DNA of 64,000 bases from Cristatella mucedo (taxonomy: Eukaryota; Bryozoa; Phylactolaemata; Cristatellidae): positions 1,047,501-1,111,500 of the forward strand of contig WPIO01000011.1 of the NCBI GenBank assembly GCA_009760855.2, in the 5' to 3' direction. Under the pieces are notes generated by a model, which made no database searches, was not told the origin of the DNA, and saw only the letters and a program-made list of their open reading frames with translations. Both the position numbers and the translations under genes were made by a program. This document shows positions 11,360 to 38,817 of the stretch, in pieces; positions within the stretch are counted from its first letter, which is position 1, and the number at the start of each line of letters is the position of its first letter.

Positions 11360-11525
11360 TTAGATAAGGCGGTTGCTTTTCACGACCTCAGTCCCGAAGT
11401 CATGGGTTCGAATCCTGCGGGGGTCAATCCTTTATAGCTACTGGAAGCGGTGATGATAGCCGTCTTCTGTCACTATACAAAAGACGCTGTTAAATCAGCT
11501 AATATTTCTTTTTTATCTATTATTC
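11360..11525 (+). mobile_element. SINE-1 copy (tRNA-like)
   Basis: The tRNA-like head has a B box matching GGTTCGAATCC (near 11,405). The body GGAAGCGGTGATGATAGCCG follows, then a 3' part ending TTAAATCAGCTAATATTTCT. The 5' end is diverged. Eight copies or fragments lie in the window. Confidence 0.8.
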
Positions 11526-12002
11526 AAGCGAGCAAGTAGGACGCCACGTTGCCTCTACGTTGCCAGCCGGAGCGCGTTCTGGCAGGAAGAAGTTCACGCA
11601 GTTCTGCTAGGAGGAAGTGCTCTGTCAAGGTCAAGCAGAAGGCAGATAACTCACAAACAGTCAAAGGTTGAGCACGCTATTAAACCCAGTTCAAAATGAG
11701 CGGACAACCTTAGAAATTGTATTCACGGGCAATGCAGTACCGCAATCGGTTTTCGCTATTATTTCAAAACGCTCGGTAATCTCGTGCGTAGGTATCAATA
11801 GACGAGCCCTTTTTTCCTATTTTGTTATTTAGAAATGGCGAGGATCCTTCAACTATTGTGCGAAAGGCGTTGGGCGATCGCCGCCGGGTCGCTCATCCTG
11901 CGTTTCGTAATCGCACTCATTTTTTTTCGCATGCGGCGTTCTGCGGGCCAGAACTTACTTCCGCTCTTAAGCACGCTCCATGTGAGCCTGCTCGCATCCG
12001 CC
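11526..12002. other. Unassigned sequence
   Basis: No gene or repeat recognised. Confidence 0.4.
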
Positions 12003-12768
<766 letters not shown>

Positions 12769-12906
12769 TGTGTATAGCGCCCAAGAGAATTGTATCTATA
12801 TCCAGGTACTTCGCAAATTCCACAGGGCTCGAGCACACGAACTCAGTCATAAACGTGAGCACCTTGACCTCGGTCAATAAAGGCGAGCACCTTCACCTCA
12901 GTACCA
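12769..12906 (-). mobile_element. SINE-2 copy, diverged
   Basis: GTATAGCGCCCAAGAGAATT, GGGCTCGAGC, then repeated GAGCACCTTGACCTCGGTCA. The head is partly duplicated, with two GAGCACCTT motifs. Confidence 0.65.
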
Positions 12907-12990
12907 AAATAGTGTTGGCATTTCAGTTCGATATCTCTTCTAATTCACTCTCATTCATACCCTGGCGTAGAAATGCATTCCGTGCGAATG

Positions 12991-15349
<2,359 letters not shown>

Positions 15350-16656
15350 TATCTAATGTAATGTATCTCCGTCTGTAACTGCACAAAGTCATAAAGACCA
15401 TGTGGGTGTTACGCACGAGAGTTTTGTATAGCGTACTCACAGCCTAAGTGGCTTTCGGTACGCATTCGGTAGCCAACACACTTCGTCTCACGCAACAAAG
15501 AGAAAGTGGGAAGCATAGCAGAGTCAGGAGATCAATTGATGTAGTGAGTAGCATATAAGTGGCAGCTCAAAACCGCTGAAAAGGATGTGCCATAGTCCGA
15601 AGTGGGAGAGTAGTTGTCGTTGCGTAAGAATTGTGGAAGCGAGTTCCACAGTCTAGGACCTGCAGAGCTAAAGCTTCTGTCGCCAACTGTCTTTAAGCGG
15701 AGGAATGGGACAGCTAATTTATTGTCCACACAGGACCTGAGGGCGCGAACAGGCTGAAACTGATTCAGCAGCTCAGCTAGGTATGAAGGAGCCAAGCCAT
15801 AGTGGGCCTTGTGGGTCAGCGTAAGAACTTTGCTCTGTATCCTTTGCTCAACCGGCAACCATTCTAGCTCTTTCAGCAAAGGAGACACGTGCTCAAACCG
15901 CTGGGACTTGAATACCAGCCCTGCAGCCATATTCATTGTCCGCTGTAGTGGCATAATATCTTTCTATAGCAGCCCAGCCAAAAGGGAATTATAATAATCA
16001 AGCCGAGACAGAACTACAAAGCTGGTTAAATTTTTTACAAGCCACTGTGGGAGACAGCTTCTAATCTTGGACAGGGATCGGATGTGATGGCTAGCTGTAG
16101 AGGCAGTCTTCTGAATGAAGCTTTTAAATTTGAGGCAGCTGTCGAACACGACACCTAAATTTCGAGCACGTGGTGATGGCCGCACAATAGCATCACCTAT
16201 TAGAACGGCAAATTCTTTTAATATAGCCACACGCTTAGGGTGTCCTATGAGCAGCAGTTCGGTTTTATCATCGTTTAATTTCAGGAAGTTCTCCGACATC
16301 CCGGATCGAATATCGGCAAGGCAAGCATTCAGCTTCTCAGTTGCTGCAGCAGATTCCGACGGTTCGAATGACAAATACAACTGAGTATCGTCAGCATAGA
16401 AGTGGTATCCTATTCCATGGGCCTTAATCACTTTTCCCAGAGGTTTTGTATACATGGAGAACAGCAAAGGACCAAGTAGAGACCCTTGAGGGACTCCACA
16501 AGTGAGCCTTCTCGTGTCTGAGACCTGATCCCCACACACGACACGGATTGAACACGATCAGACAAGTATGATTTAAACCACGCCAGTGCTTCGTTTGCCA
16601 GACCGATCGTTGTTCTCAATCGTTCAAGCAGAACTTCGTGATCAATAGTGTCGAAG

Positions 16657-16660
<4 letters not shown>
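15350..16660 (-). mobile_element. LINE-A, 5'-truncated, with YADD reverse transcriptase
   Basis: The best preserved LINE-A reverse transcriptase in the window. Reading on minus from 16,660: [72 protein letters not shown], then [36 protein letters not shown], the C-terminal LINE domain and an ATGTAATGTA tail. The frame breaks at about 16,540 and about 15,955. The 5' side stops abruptly at a (TA)n tract within the FDTIDH block, so the fingers and the endonuclease are missing. Confidence 0.92.
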
Positions 16661-16699
<39 letters not shown>

Positions 16700-16705
16700 T
16701 ATATT
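16656..16705. repeat. (TA)n with TACATA interruptions
   Basis: ATATATATACATATATATAT directly abuts the 5' break of the LINE-A copy. Confidence 0.95.
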
Positions 16706-17034
16706 ATCGAGGACAAGCTTTGTTTAAACTAGTGTATATGCATTAGCCGGCGGTGCCCTGTCTTGCCGGGGTCGGGCGTGCTATCCGGGCCTCCCGGTTC
16801 AGGAACAGGGACCATTCGGCATCCGGGCCGGTGATGGCATCGGAGAGGCTGTGCCGCCCCAAAGCCGTCCTCTTCGAGCGTCAAATGCCGAGTTCGGCCA
16901 GGCAAGCTTCATTATTTGGTCACCAGCTACCGAGAGCCCCGACCACAAAGGGCCCAACCACTGCCGACCGGTAGCCAGCAGTCAGGAAAGACTGGGCAAT
17001 GGCAGCATATTTATAGGTCTTGTTTATATATATG

Positions 17035-17037
<3 letters not shown>
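16706..17037. other. Unassigned sequence
   Basis: GC-rich stretch with overlapping short plus-strand frames. No recognised family. Confidence 0.35.

Positions 17038-17099
<62 letters not shown>
17038..17099. repeat. (GA)n microsatellite
   Basis: About 30 GA units immediately before a SINE-2 copy. Confidence 0.97.
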
Positions 17100-17100
<1 letters not shown>

Positions 17101-17104
17101 TATA

Positions 17105-17205
17105 TAGTATTTGCATAGCACCCTAAGAAAGCTTAATCTCTATTCAGGCGCTTCAAATGTGCCACGGAGATTGAGCATATGACCTCGGCCGTTATTGATA
17201 GCTGC
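17105..17205 (-). mobile_element. SINE-2 copy, partial
   Basis: TTGCATAGCACCCTAAGAAA and ATCTCTATTCAGGCGCTTCA followed by a weak GACCTCGGCC head. The (GA)n tract lies on its 3' side. Confidence 0.65.
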
Positions 17206-17299
17206 GATTCAATGCTTAGTCGCTATGGAAAACGGAATTCTTCCAGCGAAGAAAGATTTCAAAAAAGCAAGTGCGCATGTATTTCCAACTGTCACTCCC

Positions 17300-17720
17300 C
17301 GCAATGCCACTAAGACTAAGTGAGTTTTACGCGTGAGATTTCCCTATAGGGCACTCAAAGTTTTAGCCGCTTTCGGTGAGCATACGGCAGCCAAGAGACT
17401 TCATCTCGAGCAACAAAGGGAAAGCCAGAAGCGTAGCTGAGACACAAGTGCACTTGAGGAAGTGACGTAGCACGGAAAGAAAGCAGCTACATGCATGAGC
17501 TGGATATGATGTGCCAGAATTTGCCGCAGAAATATATATCGTTGCCAAAGAATTGTGGAAGCGGAAGCAGACCTGCACGCACACAAACAGCTCCTCTCGC
17601 CAACCGTCTTTTAGCGAAAGAACGAAAGAAACGCTGCAGTTCTGTCCGTAGAGGACCGGAGCGCACGAGTAGGTTGAAACTGATACACAGCATTCAGCTA
17701 GGTACGAATGATCATGGTTC
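17300..17720 (-). mobile_element. Diverged LINE-A 3' fragment
   Basis: It keeps the order of LINE-A landmarks at lower identity: CACTCAAAGTTTTAGCCGCT, ACAAAGGGAAAGCCAGAAGC, AATTGTGGAAGCGGA, GTAGGTTGAAACTGATACA. An old copy. Confidence 0.6.
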
Positions 17721-19355
17721 CTCTACAGCATACGTAAAGTGACTAGAAAGTGATGTAGTTCTCTGAAGGCCCTATACAGATGTATTGCTACTATTAATAT
17801 TGTCATTAAGAAATGGCAGGCCTAGTGGGGCATGGTTAAGAAGTTTGCTCTGAATCCTTTGATCAACTGGAGCATCACCCTAATCAGGCTCATTCATCAG
17901 TGGAGACACGTCGCTTAACGTGTACACTAATAGGCCCAACAGGATTTTACGCATCATGCCCGGCATAGAAGGCTGAGCAATTTTTGTACTTACGGAGACG
18001 CTAAGAATACAGAGACGCTAAGAATCCATCAAAGAGAGTTTGTAGGGTCGATTTGTAAATTATCAAAGCAGACCAACTGGCTTGAGTGGCGCTAGCGAAG
18101 TCTTGTTTGCACGCACTCATCGAGATCGGCCATTGCAAAGAGAAAGAGGAAGTCGTTGTGCTCTCTAGGTTTCGCTCTCGGCCTCGGATGTTGCCTTTGA
18201 CCCCTCGAGTCTTCCATTATAAGAACGAGGCTGATAGTCCTTCAGCCACGCGAAGGTAACACTAGCAGTGACACAACCAATGGTGGCACATCCACAAATA
18301 CCTCGACTACGTTCTCGCCCCCTTGCCTCCCACGGACCATTTGGACTCTTTCAGTCCACCCGCCCGGTCTACTGTCGACGTTGCGCTTTATTATTCGCAT
18401 AAATATAGACCCGCTGATAAAGAACGAGACCTATCTCATTCGCTAACAATGCCACTTATCCATTGACTTGTATGAAGTTACCAGTAATGCTTGCCATAAA
18501 GCTTACGTTACATCTTGCGTCATCTCCGATCTATATTAGTTTGGCTTTTTATACAGGAATTTTGATCAGCAAATACCTTACGCTTTGGTTAATGATCCCG
18601 TACGCCATTTAGTTTGAAGCTTCCAGTTTTTTTCCTTTGGGATCGCTTCTTCAAGGAGGTAATCAACCTTCATTCAGTGTTTGCCGGGTTTTCCTCTGTC
18701 CCGCGTTCAATAAACTTCACCTGCTTGGGCTCTGAGTCCTAAGCATTTCTAAGCATTCTTACCTTTATTTGCTTTCTCGAGATTCATCTGAAAATTTTAA
18801 TGTAACGGCCAGAAAAAAGATTGTTTTCAGCCGCCTTTGGCAATTCACAAAAGGCTACTAAAGGTCTGGGCGCCCGACGTTCGACGCGACGCAACGCTCG
18901 CGACGTGTCGGCACGCTGCGCACCGACCAACGCGGACACGTGTCGACTGCTTAAATGTATTGCAACATCGAAACGTTAAGAAGAGCAAATATTGAGCAAC
19001 AATGGCAGACTGAAACTCGAATCCATTCAAAAGCACGCGCGAGGCAGACTGACGTCACTATGTACGCGCCAGATGGTTCGAGGCTAGGCAGTTCTGCATC
19101 CGGCAGAAAGCTGCACTTAGTACATGAATATCATGTGGAGAGCAGCTCCCCGCGCTCACGCGCGCGCCCGCTGGCTGGCGAACCGGGCCTGGTCGTGCTC
19201 GCGACGAAAGCGCGTCTTCACCTCTGTGGCAGCAGCGGAGACAGCTCGAGACTGGCGCCACCTGGCGTCGTCGAGCGGCTTTGCGACGGCCTGTCGCACG
19301 GACGGACGTGCGCCATAGCGTTCGGGCAGGAGGACCGCCGGCGGAAGCGCGTCCT
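17721..19355. other. Unassigned sequence downstream of the coiled-coil gene
   Basis: No repeat family recognised. CAATAAACTT at about 18,710 lies on the plus strand. No minus-strand polyadenylation signal was spotted within a few hundred bases of the gene's stop codon. Confidence 0.35.
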
Positions 19356-32216
<12,861 letters not shown>

Positions 32217-32988
32217 CGCGGATCGAGCACGCTAGATGCACCTGCAGAGAACGAGACGCGGAGGACGCGGTCGTTCGCGCCGAGGCGCACGACGCCGCCG
32301 CCGCGGCGCTGGCGGCCGCTGCGGGCACGATGAGGCACGGCGCGGCGGGATGGCCGCCGCGGCATCGGCGGGCGGCGGTCGCTCGCGGGCGCGAGCCGCT
32401 CCTCCGCGCGGCTGCTCACCACAGAGAGCGGTTGACGCGGCTGAACTGTCCGCCCTCGGTGCCCAGGGCGTGCGATTCCGACGCGGTCGCGGCAACGTTT
32501 ACGTGGCCATCGTAGAAACCCAAGGCACCGGTTAGCGAGCCGTCTTAGACACCGGCGGCATACCCGACTGGGTTTGGGTCACGTGGTGCGCCGTATCCAA
32601 GGGCTCCGGCCGGCCAACAATGTTTCGGTGCAGCCTGAATGCACCCGCTATTGGGCGACCGCGAAACGCCCGTTCGAAGGTCGGTGAACTGGAGGACGAC
32701 CAGTCGGCCGCCGCCGCCGCCGCCGCTGCGAGCGACGGCCTCGGCTCTCCGTGCGAAGCTACGCCTTGCGGCGCCGCCGCGAGCGGGCTCAGCGCCGCCG
32801 CTCTCGGAGCGCCCGCGCGCCAAAAGGCGCGGTTCGCTGAGCCGAGGAGGCCTGCCCGAGGCTGGCGCTCCTCAACCCGCTGCCCGAGAGCAGCAAGACT
32901 TTAAAAAGAAAGGCTGCAAAGCGACGGCAAAGCGCTCCGACGGCTGCAGCGGGTGCAGGCGCAGGCGCCCCGCATTCTCACTTCGCGC
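32217..32988. other. CpG-rich sequence upstream of the coiled-coil gene
   Basis: Very GC- and CpG-rich with GCC/CGC triplets, lying 5' of the ATG at 32,216. This fits a promoter-associated CpG island, by inference only. No TATA box was picked out. Confidence 0.4.
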
Positions 32989-33600
32989 TCCGATCCACTC
33001 CTTGCTCCGATCCTCTCCTTGCTCCGATCCACTCCTTGCTCCGATCCACTCCTTGCTTCAATTCACTCCTTGCTCCGATCCTCTCCTTGCTCCGATCCTC
33101 TCCTTGCTCCGATCTCTCCTTGCTCCGATCTCTCCTTGCTCCGATCCTCTCCTTGCTCCGATCCACTCCTTGCTCCGATCCACTCCTTGCTTCAATTCAC
33201 TCCTTGCTCCGATCCTCTCCTTGCTCCGATCCTCTCCTTGCTCCGATCCTCTCCTTGCTCCGATCCTCTCCTTGCTCCGATCCACTCCTTGCTCCGATCC
33301 ACTCCTTGCTCCGATCCACTCCTTGTTCCGATCCTCTCCTTGCTCCGATCCTCTCCTTGCTCCGATCCTCTCCTTGCTCCGATCTACTCCTTGTTCCGAT
33401 CCTCTCCTTGCTCCGATCCTCTCCTTGCTCCGATCCACTCCTTGCTCCGATCCACTCCTTGCTTCAATTCACTCCTTGCTCCGATCCTCTCCTTGCTCCG
33501 ATCCACTCCTTGCTCCGATCCACTCCTTGCTCCGATCCACTCCTTGCTCCGATCCACTCCTTGCTCCAATTCACTCCTTGCTCCGTTCAATTCCTTGCTG
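32989..33600. repeat. 17-bp minisatellite, about 35 copies
   Basis: Unit CTCCGATCCACTCCTTG, alternating with CTCCGATCCTCTCCTTG and rarer CTTCAATTCACTCCTTG and CTCCGATCTCTCCTTG forms. Because 17 is not a multiple of three, all three frames read the same 17-residue cycle, which explains the long open frames. Confidence 0.97.
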
Positions 33601-33785
33601 CTTGCAGGTGCTCCGGCCTGTGCAATTACGCGCTTACAGTTGGCGAAAAACTCGGTAGCTAGGCTTCACCGTAGCGAACGCCGCAGTTGCCACATTGCAC
33701 CACTTCTCAACTCAGACCTTCTTTGGCTGCTCAGAGTCGTAAACCGCCTGGGCAGAGATTGGTTCTCTTAGGGCGCTATGTAAAC
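33601..33785 (+). mobile_element. LINE-B fragment with internal deletion
   Basis: Codes GAPACAITRLQLAKNSVARL and [10 protein letters not shown], the LINE-B C-terminal block, then jumps directly to the 3' tail (GGGCAGAGATTGGTTCTCTT, GGGCGCTATGTAAA). Its 5' side is continuous with the 17-bp minisatellite. Confidence 0.8.
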
Positions 33786-34195
33786 AAATTGCTATTGCCT
33801 GCTGGAACCCGTGAAAAATCGCGGAAAACTTCAACTTTGCTTTGGAAGACGAGCCTACGTATAGATAAGAATACCATGTCTAAGTTGGTCCATGCATTCG
33901 TGACATCTCGTCTCGACTTCTGCAACTCACTGCTTACTGGCCAACCGGCATGTGCGATCAGGCGATTGCAGCTGGTGCAAAACTCTGCAGCTAGGCTTGT
34001 CTGTCGTAAGCGTCGCAGTTGCCACATTACTCCACTTCTCGCCGACCTGCACTGGTTACCAGTCAAGCAACGGATTGACTTCATGGTCTTGTCGCTCACT
34101 TTTAGGTCCCTTCATTCTATGGCTCCAGCCTATCTCTCCGACATACTCCCCCATCAGGCCAAGCATCGTACCACCCGCTTTTCAAAATAAAAAAA
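33786..34195 (+). mobile_element. LINE-B coding fragment
   Basis: Reads [59 protein letters not shown]. An A-rich stretch ends it at 34,187-34,205. Confidence 0.85.
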
Positions 34196-34199
34196 TAAA

Positions 34200-34548
34200 A
34201 AATAAATTAGCTGTCCCATTCCTCCGCTTAAAGACAGTTGGCGACAGAAGCTTTAGCTCTGCAGGTCCTAGACTGTGGAACTCGCTTCCACAATTCTTAC
34301 GAAACGCCAACTACTCTCCTGCCGCCGACTATGGCACATCTTTTTCAGCGGTCCTGAACTACTACTTCTATGCTACTCACTACCTCAACTGCTCTCCTAA
34401 CTCTGCTATGCTTCCCACTTTGTCTTTGTGGCCCGAAAAGAAGTCTTTTGGCTACCGAACGCGTACCGAAAGCCGCTTAGGCTGTGAATGCGCTATACAA
34501 AACTCTCCTGCGTAACACCCACATGGTCTTTATGACTTTGTGGAGTTA
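34200..34548 (+). mobile_element. LINE-A 3' fragment, plus strand
   Basis: KLAVPFLRLKTVGDRSFSSA, RLWNSLPQFLRNANYSP, then the 3' end through AACTCTCCTGCGTAACACCC to TTTGTGGAGTTACTGACG. The TACAT tail is missing. Confidence 0.88.
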
Positions 34549-35225
34549 CTGACGCTTCTGTTGCCAACGGTCTTTAAGCGGAGGACTGGAACAGCTAATT
34601 TATTGTCCACACAGGAACTGAGGGCGTGAACAGGCTGAAACTGATGCAGCAGTTCAGCTAGGTACGAAGGCGCCAAGCCGTGGCGGGCCTTGTGGGTCAG
34701 CGTAAGAACTGCGCTCTGTATCCGTTGCTCAACCGACAGCCATCATAGCTCTTTTCGCAAAGGAGACACGTGCTCAAACCTCTGGGACTTGAAGACTAGC
34801 CTTGCAGCCACTTTCATAGTCAGCTGCAGTGGCCTAGTTGCTTTCTTTGGTAGCCCAGCCAAAAGGGAATTATAAAAATCAAGCCGAGACAGAACCACAA
34901 AGCTAGTTAAAAAAATTTTGCAAGCCACTGTGTAAGATAGCTTCTAGTCTTGGATAGAGATTAGACGTGGTGGCTAGCTGTTGAAGCAGTCTTCTGAATT
35001 AAGCTTTTAAAATTAAGGCAGCTGTCGAAAACGACACCTCAATTTTGAGTACGTGTTGATGGTCGAACAACAGCATCACCTACTAGAAGACCAAAGCCTT
35101 ATAATCCGGCCACACGCTTAGGTTGTAACACGAGAAGCAGTTTGGTTTCATCTTCATTTGGTTTCAAGAAGTTTTCCGACATCCAGGATTGAATGTCGGC
35201 AAGGTAAGCATTCAGTTGCTCATTT
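34549..35225 (-). mobile_element. LINE-A fragment, minus strand
   Basis: Joined head-to-head with the preceding copy. On minus it reads [20 protein letters not shown] and RLVFKSQRFEHVSPLRKEL. Its 3' end starts inside the coding block (GTTGCCAACGGTCTTTAAGC), so the untranslated end is absent. It stops at about 35,225. Confidence 0.85.
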
Positions 35226-35635
35226 ACATCAAAATACTCGAGAGTCTCCAACTAAGAGAGTGCCTGAACCGTTGCGGCATACGGTCGGCGACGCCCAGGC
35301 GAGAATGAGTGACACTCGAGATTTATGCATGTCCATCACTTAGCAAAGGCATGGCCACGCCCACTGCGGCAGCTTTACAACACGCCAGCTGAGCTGGCCC
35401 GGAAGCGGAAGTGCCGGAAGCCCCAGTCGCCCCAAGTGGGAGGGAGCAAGGAAGAGCGAAATCTGGTGGAATGCCCTGGTCACCCCCTGAACAGCCGCCT
35501 AACAAGTTCACATAGTTCAAGTTCAGTGAATTTGTATCATGTCAGTGGTAAATTTCAGCTATGAGAATGCATGTTGCAGCTACATCCTGGAAAAATAACC
35601 TCCCCTTTGCCACATTTTGACATCAAATCACCTAT
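35226..35635. other. Unassigned sequence
   Basis: No recognised feature. Confidence 0.35.
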
Positions 35636-35712
35636 AATAATAATATTAATAATAATAATGTACTTGATAAAGTGCCCTCAGAGAACTTAATCTCTTTCTA
35701 GGCGCTTTAAAT
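35636..35712 (-). mobile_element. LINE-B 3' tail
   Basis: (AAT)n, TTGATAAAGTGCCCTCAGAG, TCTCTTTCTAGGCGCTTTAA. Confidence 0.8.
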
Positions 35713-35838
35713 TTTCTGACCTACGTGAACATAGGTGCGTTAGATTCGAGCTGTGAGTTCAGCACAGCAAGCAAATCTCAGCGAGTTATAGCCGAAATAT
35801 TCTGAGAGAAGGTCACCAGACTATGGGACCAGGGGCTC

Positions 35839-35839
35839 A

Positions 35840-35883
<44 letters not shown>

Positions 35884-35955
35884 CTTTCACTCTCTTTCTC
35901 TCACTCTCGTTCTCTCACTCTCTCTCTCTCACTCTCTCTTTCTCAATCTCTCTCT

Positions 35956-36029
<74 letters not shown>
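35839..36029. repeat. (CT)n array with TTTC and CACT interruptions
   Basis: About 190 bp; the right half (from about 35,967) is a pure CT run. Confidence 0.97.
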
Positions 36030-36031
<2 letters not shown>

Positions 36032-36939
36032 GAAAGCAGCGGCTGCTGCTTACACCGGCCGCCACCGACCGACGCCCTTCGACACCCTACGGCGATGCGC
36101 CACCGACTGAATCGTAAGTGACAGCTAGCGACGCATTTACAACACTAACTCTGGGCAATAGTGCCACTTACGACCGACGTTTGTTCCTAAAATACAGCTG
36201 AGATTTTATTGCTTAGTTAATCGCAGAGGTGGATGCCCGGAGGAAACAGATGGTCAGCGCAAATGGCGGCCCGCGTGGATTTCTTGAGCCATCTGCTCTG
36301 CTCTGCGTGCACATCCTAGTGAACTAATTAGCAGCAGCAGACTGGCGAACATCTGCAATATTGCTTACGCTTCCACAAGCGTAAGCAATCCTAAAGATGG
36401 AACAATGGAATGTATCTCATAAAAATAAATGTAAATGTATCTCATAAAAAAAATAATAATTAGCTTTATGAAAGCATTAGCGATTCTCGCGAGAGAGCCA
36501 AATCTTCTGCTAGGCACTTACCATTGTCGGAAAAGAAATCCTATCCATTGATAAGCGTCAGTCCCTGCACAAATGTGGCACGCGCGACCGCGAATGACGA
36601 TTAACATTGGGCCAGGCGTACGGTGTAAGGAAATTTAGTTAGTGAGCTTCAGTTTTGCTTTCTACGCCACCGGATACCCGCTTGCAGGGCGATGTTGAGT
36701 TGTCAGTTGGTTGCCAACTCCAAGTGTTGTCAGCATAAGAGGCGCGAAGGCGTGGTTATTAAGTGGATAACTATACTGATTGATTCGAGACAGTATTAAG
36801 TTAACATAGTTGTAGTAGCGTTCGCTGGGAGGGGATTCATTGTGAGTGAGAGAACTCGGAACAGGAAGCAGGAAGGGATCAATCCTAAAGTGAGTGGAAA
36901 GGCATTGAAGTCAATTTACTGCAACAGCTCGTACAGTCA
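36030..36939. other. Unassigned sequence with a hairpin
   Basis: A 13-bp inverted repeat with a 4-nt loop lies at 36,360-36,389 (ATTGCTTACGCTT, CCAC, AAGCGTAAGCAAT). A degraded LINE-B-like tail may lie at about 36,466-36,530 (TCTGCTAGGCACTTACCATT). Confidence 0.5.
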
Positions 36940-37440
36940 GTATAGGTCAGTGCAGAAGTGGCAGACGTTTCACCGCAGCAGGTTGAAGAAACTCCTTCGC
37001 TACCAACCGCTATGAAACGTCTAGAAATGCAGCATATTGTACTGACCTGTAAAATAATTTATCTTAACAATAATAATGCATTCACATCGTCAGCAAGCTT
37101 CAAGCACCCAGAGGACAGTTGTCGCGGACAGAGCGAATCCTCTGAGGAATCCGTGTGGAGTTTTAGCTTTTTTTTTTAATATCGTGACATCAGGGGATGT
37201 CGTGACGTCAGTCGGGAGTGAGATCCGGACCTTGGGCGCATACGAAACAAAGGCACGGTCTCCAAAGGATTTCATGTTCACTCAAAGCATAGCTAAGCGA
37301 TTTGAGCAAAAGAAAAACAGATGGTGCGAAAGTACCGCGCAAAGTGCGATTGAAAACTATCTTGAATAGTCGGCCGGAGCAAGAGAATGAAGGGATCACA
37401 AAGCGAGCGAGAAATCCTAAAATTGGATACGCTGTAAGGA
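36940..37440 (-). mobile_element. Degraded LINE-B coding fragment
   Basis: The minus strand retains AVKAR-type and SFGDRAFVSYAPKVRISLP motifs that match the C-terminal domain of the 53-kb LINE-B copy (FGDHAFSSYAPKA). Plus-strand landmarks ACGGTCTCCAAAGGATTTCA and TAGCTAAGCGATTTGAG recur in diverged form near 39,350-39,405. Confidence 0.6.
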
Positions 37441-38524
37441 AGGCGTAGGTCGGCGTAGGTCAATGGGAAATAATAATAGAATAATAATAAGAATATATAA
37501 TAATAATATACTATAATAATAAGATGTAATTCAGCATCTATGACGATAATGAGAGAGATAAGCCTAATTGCAGAGCGTTGAACCAACGGCCAGCGTCGTT
37601 TAGTGCAGACAGGAAGACCTGTGAGTAGTGAGCTGTAGAAGTCTAGAAGCTGGAACGCATGAACCTACGCGATAGCTACGTGATGTTCTTATCCAAAAAG
37701 GCCTCAATTTAAAGTATGTCCGTGTGCTTTCGGAAATAGCACTTCGAACTTTATAAAAAAAAAGAGTGCACATTTCAGTAATTTGGCATGAATATACAGA
37801 GTCTCTTTGACGACACAAGAACTTCCGGGAGCAGTGAATCAGAGTCTCCGGATAAACGCTCTGCAATCATCGTCACGCTCCTCACTGGAATCAGGAAAAC
37901 ACAATTTCGGGCAATCCATTGTCATCTTCAAAAAATGCTGCGCTAAGGCGGAGCCGAAATTTTTTACGGAATTCAATATAAGCATCTGGCCTGGATTAAA
38001 AATAATTTTATGTGCTGTCATTTTGAGCCAAAGATCTGCGTACATTACATATTATATATGCTGAAACTTTCTCGGAAGCTCGCCATTGTAATGGTGCTGC
38101 TACAGTGGTCTGTAGCGGTAGCTCATCTCACCTTCCGCGAAGCCGATTACAAAATAGCAAATGGAGTTTAAACTACTCGCTAATTACTGTAAAAAATTCA
38201 AGACAGGCCACGTGATTGACGGTCGAGGGTTGAAGGTAGCGGCTGCCGAACCCGTAGGCTCCACAGGGCAATGTCGTCTGGTCGTCGTCAGCGACGTCGT
38301 GGCCGCCGAACTTGGGCCCCACCCAGCCTCGGCCTTCACCTTGGCGCGGCAAGCAGAGTCGCATTCTCACTCGCAGCGAACGAAAGGCCAAGGTTATGTC
38401 GAGTTTATGCCACGCCCTTAAATTCCTGGCCACGCTTACGCTCGGTCGTGCCCATCCGGTCGACAAGCGAGAACAGCGCAATTGCATAATAGCACCATAA
38501 TGCAAGGATCATTTTTAATAAGTA
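37441..38524. other. Unassigned sequence
   Basis: An AT-rich (ATAATA)n stretch at 37,470-37,525, otherwise nothing recognised. Confidence 0.4.
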
Positions 38525-38580
38525 TTTTGCATAGCACCCACAGAGAAAAAAATCTTCCCCTCAAGGTACTTTGTAACTCG
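38525..38580 (-). mobile_element. SINE-2/LINE-B-type tail remnant
   Basis: TTTGCATAGCACCCACAGAG, then AATCTTCCCCTCAAGGTACT, a diverged form of the shared tail. Confidence 0.5.
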
Positions 38581-38817
38581 CTATATGAGAAGCAATGCAG
38601 CAAGCAGGAGTTAACGGCAGACGAGATATCGTCTCCTCAGACGAGCGTGCAGTAGCGTGCAGCGAGACACGTGGCCGCTGGACGTAAGAGGGGCGCCTTG
38701 CGCCCGCGAGCGCTACAGCTGTCGGCGATCGGAGCCCGCCCAAGAGTGGAGAGCGAAGATGTCTACTTTGCGCTCGACGAACGAGCAGTGGGCTTCAGCC
38801 CAATAATAAATAATTAA

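Noticed and set aside
32639-33771. Long frames of 200-340 codons with a repeating SLLRSSPCSDPLLAP pattern
   Set aside because: Product of a 17-bp minisatellite read in three equivalent frames; no start context or splice support.
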